Source: Kocuria sp.
Lineage (GTDB): Bacteria > Actinomycetota > Actinomycetes > Actinomycetales > Micrococcaceae
Reading direction: 5' to 3'
Assembly: GCA_030454085.1 (NCBI GenBank)
Contig: JAKDJD010000023.1
Span: 1 to 41,604 of the forward strand
DNA: 41,604 nt
Position numbers and translations under genes: made by a program
Shown here: positions 7,789-16,140 of the stretch, piece by piece
Numbering within the stretch: position 1 is the first letter of the stretch
Layout of the letters: each line of letters opens with the position of its first letter
Notes under the pieces: model-generated
The model's input: the letters and a program-made list of their open reading frames with translations, nothing else
Database searches by the model: none
What the model was told of the DNA's origin: nothing

Positions 7789-9848
7789 GAGTCAGCTCCT
7801 TGAATGATGTTGACCGTGGCCGTTCCGGAGGCCGGTTCGTTGGTTGCCCAGTAGTGATCGGAGTCGCCGACCTGCTCCATGCGCAACGGCGCCAAGGGAT
7901 TGGCATCGTGGCGCTGGGATCTGGGGGCAAAACGATCTCCGGGGGCAAAATCCCCAGGGCTCGGAACGGTTCCCGGGATCTGGTAGAGCCGCTCTGTCGA
8001 GGACTCGATGGACAGCACCGACCCCAGGAGCCCCTGCGTGTACTCGTGCCGCGGGTCGGACAGGACTTCCGAGGTGCTCCCGCTCTCGACCACCTGGCCC
8101 GCGTACATGACGGTGACCCGATGGGCCAGTGACCCCACCAGGGCGAGGTCGTGGCTCACGAAAATCATCGCGAAACCCAACTGTTTCTGCAGGTCGAGCA
8201 GGAGATCGATGACCTGCCGCTGGACGGTGACGTCAAGCGCCGTTGTGGGTTCGTCGGCGACCACCAGCTTGGGCGATCGAGACAGGGCCATCGCTATCAG
8301 AACACGCTGGCGCTGCCCACCGGAGAGCTCATGGGGATAGCTCTTGAGGGTTCGGTCCGGGTCGAGCTGGACGAGCTCCAGCAGCTCTGCGGGACTCATA
8401 CGCCCACCGCGCTTGGTCAGCTGCTCCATTTGGTCCTTGATGAGCATCGACGGATTCAACGAGGACAGGGCGTCCTGATAAATCATCGCGATCTGTTGGC
8501 CCCTGAGTCCGGCGAAGGTCCGGTCCAGGGCCTGCTGCCCGGCAGCCGAGGGGACGAGCTCCTTGCCGCCGAAGTCGATCGACCCGGTCACCACCGCGTT
8601 GGGCGCCTGGAGGCCCATGATGGCCAGGGAGGTGATCGACTTTCCGGATCCGGACTCGCCGACCAGCCCCATGGTTTCTCCCGGGGCAACGGAGAAACTC
8701 AGGTCGCGCACGACCTTCGTGTCCCCATACCTGTCCGGGAAGGAGATCGACAGATTCTTGACCTCGAGCAACGGCGCGGCGTCCGGGTCGGGAGCAAACC
8801 GGTCCGTGCGGCGGGCCTCGGCCGCGGCGAGAGCGGCGAGCTGGGAGTCCAGGACGGATTTGCCCCGCGGACCAACAGTCTGGATGTTCGACGTCGGAAT
8901 ATCCTGCTCGGAATCCGAGGCGAAGATCGCTTCCGTGGTCGGTTGCGGGTTCTCCCTCCGGCGCTCATCGGGCTCAGCGCCCGCCGCGTGCGAGCGCAAA
9001 CGAGGGTTGGCCATCGCATCGGTCATGCCTTCGGACAGGACATTCAACGCCAGGACGGTCAGAAGGATGGTGATACCGGCGAATGTGGTCGCCCACCAAG
9101 CGCCCGAGAGAACCACGTTGCGCCCGTAGGAGATGACGTTGCCCCAGCTCGGGTCGGGATCCTGGATCCCTGCACCCAGGAACGAGAGGGACGCCTCGAA
9201 AATGATCGCGTCGGCAACCATGACCGTGGCGAAGACCAGCACCGGGGCCGCACTGTTGCGCACCACGTGCTTGAGTAGGATGAAGCTCTTCGAGGCACCG
9301 ACAATGCGTTCGGCGCGAACGTAGTCCTCGTTCCATTGGGTGAGGATATTGGCTCGCACCACGCGAGCAAGCTGCGGGGTGTAGATGATCGCGATCGAAA
9401 GGATGATCACGGGGATCGTATTGCCCATCGTGGACAACAGAACCGCGGCGAGGGCGATGCCCGGGAACGCCATGATCACGTCCATGACCCGCATGACTCC
9501 CTCGTTGACCCACCTGCGCCCGGTCGCGGCGATCGCACCGAGGATGCCGCCGAGCACCAGGGCCAGGGCCACGGACCCCAGGCCGATGACCAGGGAGCTG
9601 CGCGCCCCGTACAACAGACGGGAGAAGATGTCCCTGTTGAGCCGGTCGGTGCCGAACAGGTGATCCCCGCTCGGTGGCTGCGGCACTCCTGAGCCTGTGG
9701 CCAGCGGGTCGTGGGGTGCAAGCACCGGGGCAAGGATCGCCGCGAGAGCGATGATGACCAGGAATGCCATGGACAGCTTGGATCCCCAGGGCATGGTCCG
9801 GAAACGGATTCCGGGCCGGGACAGCCGGTCGGCGAGCTTGAATCTCAT
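7785..9848 (-). CDS. Permease-ATPase fusion of a Dpp/Opp-type importer (SatC-like)
   Basis: This 687-aa protein joins two subunits that are normally separate. Residues 1 to about 285 are a DppC-type permease (leading TM segment, LFGTDRLNRDIFSRLLYGAR, coupling region VRAERIVGASKS near 178). A hydrophilic linker of about 75 residues follows. From about 360 there is a DppD-type ATPase with Walker A GESGSGKS (397-404), signature LSGGQRQR and Walker B LVVADEPTTALDV. The reading frame is continuous, so this does not look like an assembly artefact. GTG 9854 is possible, but ATG 9848 gives the ATGA overlap with the upstream gene and better spacing. From memory, similar fusions occur in SatABCD sialic acid importers. 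Confidence 0.87.
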   Translation of the reverse strand: MRFKLADRLSRPGIRFRTMPWGSKLSMAFLVIIALAAILAPVLAPHDPLATGSGVPQPPSGDHLFGTDRLNRDIFSRLLYGARSSLVIGLGSVALALVLGGILGAIAATGRRWVNEGVMRVMDVIMAFPGIALAAVLLSTMGNTIPVIILSIAIIYTPQLARVVRANILTQWNEDYVRAERIVGASKSFILLKHVVRNSAAPVLVFATVMVADAIIFEASLSFLGAGIQDPDPSWGNVISYGRNVVLSGAWWATTFAGITILLTVLALNVLSEGMTDAMANPRLRSHAAGAEPDERRRENPQPTTEAIFASDSEQDIPTSNIQTVGPRGKSVLDSQLAALAAAEARRTDRFAPDPDAAPLLEVKNLSISFPDRYGDTKVVRDLSFSVAPGETMGLVGESGSGKSITSLAIMGLQAPNAVVTGSIDFGGKELVPSAAGQQALDRTFAGLRGQQIAMIYQDALSSLNPSMLIKDQMEQLTKRGGRMSPAELLELVQLDPDRTLKSYPHELSGGQRQRVLIAMALSRSPKLVVADEPTTALDVTVQRQVIDLLLDLQKQLGFAMIFVSHDLALVGSLAHRVTVMYAGQVVESGSTSEVLSDPRHEYTQGLLGSVLSIESSTERLYQIPGTVPSPGDFAPGDRFAPRSQRHDANPLAPLRMEQVGDSDHYWATNEPASGTATVNIIQGADS

Positions 9849-10804
9849 GGCCACACCGTCCTAATGCGGGGGTTGATGAGCAGGTAGAGGAGATCGACGA
9901 TGATGTTGACCGCCACGAAGGTCACGGCGATCGTCACCACGACCCCTTGGACCAGGTTGATGTCCTGATTCGTGATCCCATTGAGGATCAGCTGACCCAT
10001 GCCCGGCATCGAGAAGATCATCTCGATCACCACGGCGCCGCCGAGCAAGTAGCCGATGCGCAGACCGAGCACGGTCACGGGCGTCACGAGCGCGTTGCGC
10101 AGAACGTTCTTCCTCAGGACTTCGCCTCGAGGGACGCCGTTGCCGATCGCGGTGCGGACATAGTCTCTGTCGAGTTCTTCGACCATGGAGGTCCGGACCA
10201 CGCGAATGAGGGAGGCGCACACAGGGATGGCGAGCGCGACGGAAGGCATCAGCATCGACGTCGCGTACTTGCCGGGGTCATCGAAGATGGAGGTGTAGCC
10301 GCCCGAAGGAAGAATCCGCCACCCGACGGCGAACCATTGAATCAACAAGATGCCGAGCCAGAAGGAAGGAGTCGCGACGGCCGCGATCGAGAAGACACGG
10401 ATCACCTGGTCGGGCCACCGGTCTCGCCAAAGGGCGGCGACGACGCCGAGCACCAGCGACACGATGGCCGCGATGACCACTCCCCAGAAGGTCAATTGCA
10501 GGGTCACGGGGAAGGCTCCGGCGATCATGGTGGAGATCGGGGATTCGGGCGGCGTCGTGACGCCGAAGTCGAGCCGTACCAGGCGCCCCAGGAACGACAA
10601 GTACTGAACGACCAATGGATCGTTGAGACCATGGGCTGCCCGGTATGCTTCCTTGGCGTCGGAGCTGGCGCCTTCGCCGAGAGCAGCGGTCGCCTGGTCC
10701 CCCGGGGAGAAGTGCAACACGATGAAAACGAGCAGCGTGATGCCCAGGATCATGAAGGGCAGGGCGACGAGCCGACGCCCGAGGAGTCTGAGTATGTTCC
10801 CCAC
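9845..10804 (-). CDS. Dpp/Opp-type ABC transporter permease (SatB/DppB-like)
   Basis: This 319-aa membrane protein has the DppB layout: an N-terminal TM (ALPFMILGITLLVFIVLHFSPG), a loop with HGLNDPLVVQYLSFLGRL, then five further TM segments with a coupling region near RDYVRTAIGNGVPRGEVL. The start is GTG with a strong AAGGAGGA site. It lies 42 bp after the binding-protein gene and overlaps the next gene by 4 bp. With the fusion protein it forms the membrane pore. Confidence 0.88.
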   Translation of the reverse strand: MGNILRLLGRRLVALPFMILGITLLVFIVLHFSPGDQATAALGEGASSDAKEAYRAAHGLNDPLVVQYLSFLGRLVRLDFGVTTPPESPISTMIAGAFPVTLQLTFWGVVIAAIVSLVLGVVAALWRDRWPDQVIRVFSIAAVATPSFWLGILLIQWFAVGWRILPSGGYTSIFDDPGKYATSMLMPSVALAIPVCASLIRVVRTSMVEELDRDYVRTAIGNGVPRGEVLRKNVLRNALVTPVTVLGLRIGYLLGGAVVIEMIFSMPGMGQLILNGITNQDINLVQGVVVTIAVTFVAVNIIVDLLYLLINPRIRTVWP

Positions 10805-10846
10805 GAGAAATCCTCCTTGGATCGTGTGCGGGAGAAGGTGGCTGGG

Positions 10847-12445
10847 TCAGTTCCGGTCGACGCCGAGGAAGGACAGGCCCGTGGTCGGCAACGGCTGGAA
10901 GCCCTTGAGCTCGGAGCCGTGCCACGCCGTCGGCAGCTTGCGATGGAAGATCGGGTAGAGGGGAACCTGGTCGGCGATGATGTCGATCGCTTGGCCCCAC
11001 AGGCGCTGCGCCTTCCCGTGATCGGTCGTTCTGACCGCCTGGTCCATGAGGCTGAGGGTCTGGTCGTGCTCCGGCGTTCCCGCCCAGTGATACCTCTTGT
11101 CCGCCCACGTCTTGCCGCGGAACCACCACGAGAGCAGCAGATCCATGTCGTTGCCGAAGACGGAGGGGTCGCCCGGAGCCACACAGACGTCGTACTTCCC
11201 GGCATCCACGTACTGGGAGTAGAGGGCACCGGACTGGAGTGCTTTCATGCTGGCCGTGACCCCGGGAATCGTGTTCCACGACTCGAGAACCACCGGCATG
11301 ACGTCCTTGACCCAGGAGGTGTCCGTGGTGTGGACCGTGAACTCGAGCGAGTCCGCCCCGGCCTCCCTCAGGAGGGCCGCCGCCTTGTCCGGATCGTAGT
11401 CGTACACGGTGGAGGCCCTGACGTAATCGGGGTGCTCACGGTGCACGTACGACGTCGCCGCGCTGGCGTTTCCCAGGAGCCCCCGCTGAATGACCTGCTC
11501 GGTGTCGAGGCCATAGTGCAGGGCTTTGCGCACCCGGACGTCGTCGAACGGCGGCTTCTGGAGGTTGAACATCAGGAACAGCAGCCCGAAAGAAGGAACC
11601 TGTTTGAGTTCGGAGCGTTCCTTGAGCCATTCGGTATCCAGGTACGGGACGTCCTCGATCGCCTGGACGCGATCAGAGTCCTGAGCGGTGACCCGGGCCG
11701 CGGAGTCGGAGAGCAGGAACCAGGTCATTTCGTCCACGGTGGGCTTGTACTTCCCGCCGTAGTCCTCGAAGGCCTTGAATTCGATGCGGTTGTCCTTGAG
11801 CGCCCGGACGAACGAATACGGTCCCGACCCGACCGGATGGGCATCGAAGCCCTTGGGGTCCTTCTCGACCGCGGCCTTCGGCACGATCTTGACGCACGAG
11901 ATGCGCTCGGCAAACTGCGGGAAAGGACTCTTGAGGCGGAACAACACGACGTCCTCGCCTTGGGGCTCGACGGCCTCGATGAATCCGAGGAATTGCATGA
12001 GGGTCGAGGAATTCTTCGGGTCCAGAATCCTGGTGAACGAGTACACCACGTCCTGGACGGTGACGGGAGAACCATCGTGGAACTTGGCCCCGGAGCGCAG
12101 TGGGACCTCGTACGTGGTCTCGTCGATTTGCTTCGGCATCTCCGAGGCCAGAGCGAGATACGGTTCACGCGTCGCCGGGTGGAGGTCCACGAGCCCTTCG
12201 AAAACGTGCAGGTTGACCGCCATCGCGGTGGCGCTGGTCGTAATCATGGGGTCGAATCCGCCGGAAAGCGTGTAAGAGATACCGGCCTCAATGCGTTTCT
12301 TCTGCGGAGCGGACTCCCCCGCGCAGGCGGAGAGGCTGGCCGAGAACGCGAGCGCCGCACCGAGGCCGCCTACGGCCGTGATAAAGCCGCGCCGTGACAC
12401 ACCGTGCGCGGTCTGAGACTTCGTCATCGAAGGCTCTGGGTTCAT
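10847..12445 (-). CDS. Tat-exported lipoprotein, family 5 ABC substrate-binding protein (SatA/DppA-like)
   Basis: This 532-aa binding protein is the likely ligand receptor of the importer. The leader has a twin-arginine motif, SRRGFIT, a hydrophobic stretch and the lipobox LSAC, so it should be exported folded and lipid-anchored. The mature protein has SBP_bac_5 features: an LHVFEGLVDLHPATREPYLA segment followed by LRSGAKFHDGSPVTVQDVVYS. ATG 12445 has GGAGG upstream and is preferred to the internal ATG six codons later. It is the first gene of its operon, directly downstream of a TAGGA-NN-TCCTA operator. Sialic acid or sialyl-oligosaccharide as ligand is inferred from that regulation. Confidence 0.86.
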   Translation of the reverse strand: MNPEPSMTKSQTAHGVSRRGFITAVGGLGAALAFSASLSACAGESAPQKKRIEAGISYTLSGGFDPMITTSATAMAVNLHVFEGLVDLHPATREPYLALASEMPKQIDETTYEVPLRSGAKFHDGSPVTVQDVVYSFTRILDPKNSSTLMQFLGFIEAVEPQGEDVVLFRLKSPFPQFAERISCVKIVPKAAVEKDPKGFDAHPVGSGPYSFVRALKDNRIEFKAFEDYGGKYKPTVDEMTWFLLSDSAARVTAQDSDRVQAIEDVPYLDTEWLKERSELKQVPSFGLLFLMFNLQKPPFDDVRVRKALHYGLDTEQVIQRGLLGNASAATSYVHREHPDYVRASTVYDYDPDKAAALLREAGADSLEFTVHTTDTSWVKDVMPVVLESWNTIPGVTASMKALQSGALYSQYVDAGKYDVCVAPGDPSVFGNDMDLLLSWWFRGKTWADKRYHWAGTPEHDQTLSLMDQAVRTTDHGKAQRLWGQAIDIIADQVPLYPIFHRKLPTAWHGSELKGFQPLPTTGLSFLGVDRN

Positions 12446-12467
12446 CGGGACCTCCGGGAGATGGGAT

Positions 12468-12520
12468 GTAGGATGTCCTAGCTAAAGTGCGAATTTATAG
12501 CTATTGCACGATGTTGTCAA
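12468..12520 (-). promoter_or_regulatory. Promoter and NanR-type operator of the ABC importer operon
   Basis: On the minus strand, a consensus TTGACA (12515-12520) and TAAATT (12492-12497) have 17-bp spacing. The operator TAGGA-TG-TCCTA (12469-12480, + strand) follows at the expected start site, as at nanH and nanT. Confidence 0.8.
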
Positions 12521-12552
12521 CATCACGTCGAAGAAGCGAGCCGGCGCCGGGG

Positions 12553-12580
12553 TTGGACGGCGCAGCCAACACGATAGGAT
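12553..12580 (+). promoter_or_regulatory. Promoter of the gntR-family regulator gene
   Basis: TTGGAC (12553-12558) and TAGGAT (12575-12580) are separated by 16 bp and lie 33 bp before the ATG. The -10 box includes only a TAGGA half-site, so strong autoregulation through the full palindrome is not evident. Confidence 0.55.
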
Positions 12581-12613
12581 CCACAAGTGTGAATCATCGA
12601 CGAGGGGAATCGC

Positions 12614-13339
12614 ATGCCGGAGAAGGAACCGATGCCCAAACGCAGAGTGGGCGCCGCTGATCGCATGCGCGCGCTCCAGCAGGACATCATGGAGTTCATC
12701 CTGGACCGAGGATTGGCTCCTGGGGATCCCATGCCCACGGAGTTCGAACTGGTCGAGGAGCTCGGCGTCGGCCGCAATACGGTGCGTGAAGCCCTCAAGG
12801 TCCTTCAATCGATGGGCATTGTGGAGGTCCGCCACGGATACGGGATGTTCGTGGGCCGCAAGAACCTCGAGGCCCTGGCGATGGGGCTCGAGTTCCATGC
12901 CCGCATGTCCCTGCAGGGTCGGGGTGACGAGGCCCTGGAAGTGGTCGAGGTCCGCCAGGCCCTGGAATCGGCCCTGATCGGCTCGGCCATGGACGCCATG
13001 ACCTCGAAGGACCACATGGCCCTCGAAGCGTGCATCCGAGGCATGGAGGAGTCCGCGGAAGACGGCGCCCTGAACGCCGAGCACGACCACGAATTCCACA
13101 GATTGCTCTTCGCGCCCTTGGACAACGACCTCTTGGCCAATCTGCTCGAGGTTTTCTGGTCCGTCTATGGCCGGATCCGTGAACAGGTCGGCCAATCGAT
13201 CCCGATGGCCAAACAGAATGCCCGGGCACACCGGGAGGTCCTCGAGGCCGTCAGGCACGGGGAGAAGGAACGTGCCGCGGTTCTGCTGACATCGCACTTT
13301 GATGCGCTGCGCGATGTGCTGCGCAGCTCCGCCGGCTGA
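12614..13339 (+). CDS. GntR/FCD-family regulator, probable NanR-like sialic acid repressor
   Basis: This 241-aa protein has an N-terminal winged helix (about 15-85: LAPGDPMPTEFELVEELGVGR, then NTVREALKVLQSMGIVEVRHG) and an all-helical FCD effector domain. EHDHEFHRLLF and AHREVLEAV supply histidines of the kind that bind metal in this domain. The upstream sequence has GAGGGG. It is divergent from the ABC operon and near three matching palindromes at sialic acid promoters, so it is the obvious candidate to bind them and respond to Neu5Ac or a product. The function is inferred from context. FCD regulators as a class sense many small acids. Confidence 0.85.
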   Translation: MPEKEPMPKRRVGAADRMRALQQDIMEFILDRGLAPGDPMPTEFELVEELGVGRNTVREALKVLQSMGIVEVRHGYGMFVGRKNLEALAMGLEFHARMSLQGRGDEALEVVEVRQALESALIGSAMDAMTSKDHMALEACIRGMEESAEDGALNAEHDHEFHRLLFAPLDNDLLANLLEVFWSVYGRIREQVGQSIPMAKQNARAHREVLEAVRHGEKERAAVLLTSHFDALRDVLRSSAG

Positions 13340-13364
13340 CCCGAGCCAGGCATAATAGCGGAAC

Positions 13365-13943
13365 ATGTATGCCATCATCATCGAAGCCACGGACGCGCCC
13401 GGCCTGGGCAAGCGCCTGCGGTCGCTCCCGGCGCTGACCGAAGGCACCGAACTTGGGTCGCCGTCATCGGGCCGGTTGAGCGCCGTGTTCACGGAGCCCG
13501 GACCTGCGATCGACGTCGCCCTCGAGGCTCTCCGCTCCCCCGGCGTGTCCGTGGGAGTCGGGATTTCCTCCGGCGGCCCCGACGACTCCGGGTACGCGAG
13601 CGCTTATGCGCGGGCGGCGGTTCAGCGGTGCGCTGCTGCCCCCTCCGCCGGTCGGGCCGCGTTCCGCAATGTCTTCGTCGAGGCCCCCGATCCCGCCCTC
13701 GCCGATGCGGCCACGGCCCTGGCGAGGCTGCTGGCTCGCCTGGTCGGCACGAGGACCGAGGCCGAATGGCGCGTCGTGGATCTTCTGGTTCCCGGCGTGC
13801 GTGGACAGCACCGTGCCGTCGGAGAGGCATTGGGCATCTCCCCGCAGGCCGTCAGCAAGGCCCTGATCCGCACCGGGTGGCATGAGCAGAGCGAGGGCCG
13901 GGCGGGCCTTGTGGAGATTATGAGGCGTCTCAACAACTCGTGA
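13365..13943 (+). CDS. SatD-like protein with C-terminal helix-turn-helix
   Basis: This 192-aa protein begins MYAIIIEATDAPGLGKRL and ends with a sigma-region-4-like HTH (VRGQHRAVGEALGISPQAVS, then KALIRTGWHE). The middle is alanine-rich and has no recognised catalytic motif. The layout resembles the SatD protein family (a different name from the SatABCD transporter), whose biochemical role I do not know. No good ribosome site precedes the ATG. A CATAAT box 8 bp upstream would fit a leaderless transcript. It follows gntR by 25 bp, so cotranscription is also possible. Confidence 0.6.
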   Translation: MYAIIIEATDAPGLGKRLRSLPALTEGTELGSPSSGRLSAVFTEPGPAIDVALEALRSPGVSVGVGISSGGPDDSGYASAYARAAVQRCAAAPSAGRAAFRNVFVEAPDPALADAATALARLLARLVGTRTEAEWRVVDLLVPGVRGQHRAVGEALGISPQAVSKALIRTGWHEQSEGRAGLVEIMRRLNNS

Positions 13944-13995
13944 TATCATTGTGGCTGTTATCCCGATGGAACCACGCATCAAGGAATCAGGTTTC

Positions 13996-14976
13996 ATGAA
14001 CAGCCCTTCAGTTGCCGTCATTCTGCCTGTCTACAACACCGCGCGAACGGTAGTTCGATCGATCGACAGCATTCTCCATCAAACGCACACAAATTTTGAA
14101 CTCGTCATCGTCAATGACTCATCACCGGACGACGCAGATCGTGTCATTCGCCAGCACCTGGCGGAAACGAATGATTCTCGCGTTCGTTATGTGGTCAATG
14201 AGCACAATCTGGGATTGGCGGGATCACGTAATCGCGGTCTGAGGAGCGTGAGTTCGGACTGGGTGGCGTTCCTGGATTCGGACGATGTTTTTCATCCCGA
14301 GTTCCTCGAGAAGATGCTTGCTGCCGCGGGACCGGCCACGGACGTCGTCGTATGCAGCCATGACGTGTTGTACCCGGACGGAACGCATCGGTACCGGTCT
14401 CGGGGCAGACCCGGCCGCTATACGGGGAACCAGGCCATGACTCTCCTGATGAAGGACGAAATGACGCCCTATGCGTGGGACAAGCTGTTTCGCTCCTCGA
14501 CAATTCGAGGGTTGGAGTTTCCCCTGTTGAATCGGGTCGAGGACGCCGGATTCTCGATCGCGGCGTACGAGCGCGCTCGAGAAGTCGTATGCATCGAGGA
14601 CTCACTCCATTTGTATTCGGTGAATCCGCAATCCATTACTTGGGGGTCGGTTCCACCGATTCCTGAAAGTTACCGTTTTATGGAATTCCTCAAGGAGACC
14701 ACCCGGGCCCATGAAGGGTCGCCGTCGGCAAAGAATGCCCTGGCGGCAGCATGGATTCTCACTTTCCTGAACTCCGCCCAGGCCGCCCTCAGACTTACTC
14801 CTCCGGACGTGGGCCACCACATTCGCGAGTGCCAGAGCGCCATGAGATTCTCCCTTCTTCTTCGCTGCCTCAGGGCACGCCCCGATTACGCGCTGGCGGG
14901 GCTCCTGCTCAAGACCTCTCCCCTGGTGTACGGGATGCTCTACAACGAATTTGTCAGACGTCGCTACGGGATCTGA
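13996..14976 (+). CDS. Family 2 glycosyltransferase
   Basis: This 326-aa enzyme has a GT-A fold start, SVAVILPVYNTARTVVRSID, the nucleotide-binding VIVNDSSPDD and the metal-binding DxD-type motif in VAFLDSDDVF. The C-terminal part is helical and has no clear TM anchor. It should transfer a sugar to a cell-surface acceptor, but donor and acceptor cannot be told. ATG 13996 gives the family N-terminus. GTG 13951 and ATG 13966 are in frame upstream. It stands alone, with no other polysaccharide genes nearby, and its codons look less GC-rich than its neighbours', which may indicate acquisition. Confidence 0.83.
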   Translation: MNSPSVAVILPVYNTARTVVRSIDSILHQTHTNFELVIVNDSSPDDADRVIRQHLAETNDSRVRYVVNEHNLGLAGSRNRGLRSVSSDWVAFLDSDDVFHPEFLEKMLAAAGPATDVVVCSHDVLYPDGTHRYRSRGRPGRYTGNQAMTLLMKDEMTPYAWDKLFRSSTIRGLEFPLLNRVEDAGFSIAAYERAREVVCIEDSLHLYSVNPQSITWGSVPPIPESYRFMEFLKETTRAHEGSPSAKNALAAAWILTFLNSAQAALRLTPPDVGHHIRECQSAMRFSLLLRCLRARPDYALAGLLLKTSPLVYGMLYNEFVRRRYGI

Positions 14977-15049
14977 GACGGGCATCTGCCTCCGGGGGCT
15001 TTAATCACGGCGCACCGGATTCGCCTGACGCTCTTCCCTCCGGCACGGC

Positions 15050-15089
15050 AAAGGCGCCCCAACCGGTCTCATCCGATCAGGGCGCCTTT
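15050..15089. terminator. Terminator between the glycosyltransferase and the osmoprotectant operon
   Basis: AAAGGCGCCC (15050-15059) and GGGCGCCTTT (15080-15089) form a perfect 10-bp stem with a 20-nt loop. The A and T runs at the ends let it act in both directions between convergent genes. Confidence 0.65.
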
Positions 15090-15151
15090 CGTGTCCCCCG
15101 CCCGAAACCACATCGCGGTCCCTGGGCGTGCGGACTTCGGGCCTGTGCGGC

Positions 15152-16138
15152 CTACTTCTTCTTGACCAGGCCCTTGTCCGCCATCCAGTCGAAGGCCACG
15201 TCCCCAGGATCCTCGCCCTCGACGTCGACCCGATAATTCAGGTCCTGCATCGTCTTGTCGTCCAGGAGCTTGGAGACCTCCTCGAAACGGTCCTGGAGCT
15301 CGGGGTACTCCTTGACCAGGTCGGAGTTGAAGACCGGTGAACCGTTGTACTTCGGGAAGAATTCCCTGTTGTCCTCGAGGACCGTCAGGTTCAGCGCAGG
15401 GATACGACCGTCGGTCGTGAAGACCTCACCGAAGTTGCAGTCGCCCTTGGCCGTGGCCGCATAGACCGTCCCGGTGTCCATCACCGATACCTTGTCTTCC
15501 GGAACGCCATCCGGGGCCCCACGCTTCAGCCCGTACTTTTCGAGCATCGGGTTGAATCCGTCGCTGCGGGAGTTGAATTCCGACTCCACGCAGAAAGACC
15601 GTTCCTCGGGCGGAACCTTGGCGATGTCCTCCAGGGTCTTGACGTCGTACTTGTCCTTGAAGTCCTGGCGAACCGCGAACGCGTACGTGTTGTTCAGCGG
15701 GGCGGGCTTGCCCCACGTGAGGTCGTTCTTGGCGTCTTCCTTCTTCACTGCCTCCCACTGCTCCTGGGCATCCGGGATGGCCTTGTCCTTGCCCATATAG
15801 GTCAGCCAGGCGGTGCCGGTGTACTCCCAGCCCAGCTGTGCCTGGCCGCTGACCATGAGGTTGCGGGAGGGCTGGGACCCCGGAACGTTGGTCATATCGG
15901 TCACGTCGAAGCCTGCCGCCTTTGCGGTCAGCACGGCGATCTTGCCGAGCACCAATTGTTCGGTGAAGTTCTTGGAGGTCACCGTGACCTTTTTGTCTCC
16001 TGCGCCGTCGATGGGCTTGATCGCCCCCGACTCCAGGTCGGGAAGGGTCGACGTCGCCGGCTGCAGGCCGCACCCGGCCAGCGCGAGCACCCCGACGGCG
16101 CCCAAGGCGGCGAACCGTATCTTCTTCTGTCCAAACAT
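15152..16138 (-). CDS. Osmoprotectant ABC transporter substrate-binding lipoprotein (OpuCC/ProX-like)
   Basis: This 328-aa lipoprotein has the leader KKIRFAALGAVGVLALAGC with lipobox LAGC. The mature part has the quaternary-amine binding-protein opening KKVTVTSKNFTEQLVLGKI and the segment GQAQLGWEYTGTAWLTYMG, typical of the OpuAC-type domain. It should bind glycine betaine, choline or a similar osmolyte outside the membrane. It is the last gene of a four-gene operon, 2 bp after the second permease gene. The exact ligand cannot be read from the sequence. Confidence 0.86.
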   Translation of the reverse strand: MFGQKKIRFAALGAVGVLALAGCGLQPATSTLPDLESGAIKPIDGAGDKKVTVTSKNFTEQLVLGKIAVLTAKAAGFDVTDMTNVPGSQPSRNLMVSGQAQLGWEYTGTAWLTYMGKDKAIPDAQEQWEAVKKEDAKNDLTWGKPAPLNNTYAFAVRQDFKDKYDVKTLEDIAKVPPEERSFCVESEFNSRSDGFNPMLEKYGLKRGAPDGVPEDKVSVMDTGTVYAATAKGDCNFGEVFTTDGRIPALNLTVLEDNREFFPKYNGSPVFNSDLVKEYPELQDRFEEVSKLLDDKTMQDLNYRVDVEGEDPGDVAFDWMADKGLVKKK

Positions 16139-16140
16139 GT

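Noticed and set aside
9947..12397. 816-aa plus-strand open frame
   Set aside because: It lies opposite the ABC permease and binding-protein genes, has His/Asp/Arg-rich low-complexity translation and no family motif. It is a high-GC antisense shadow.
12575..12584. Fourth NanR operator at the gntR promoter
   Set aside because: TAGGATCC lacks the two-base spacing and the full right arm. It is better read as a -10 box.
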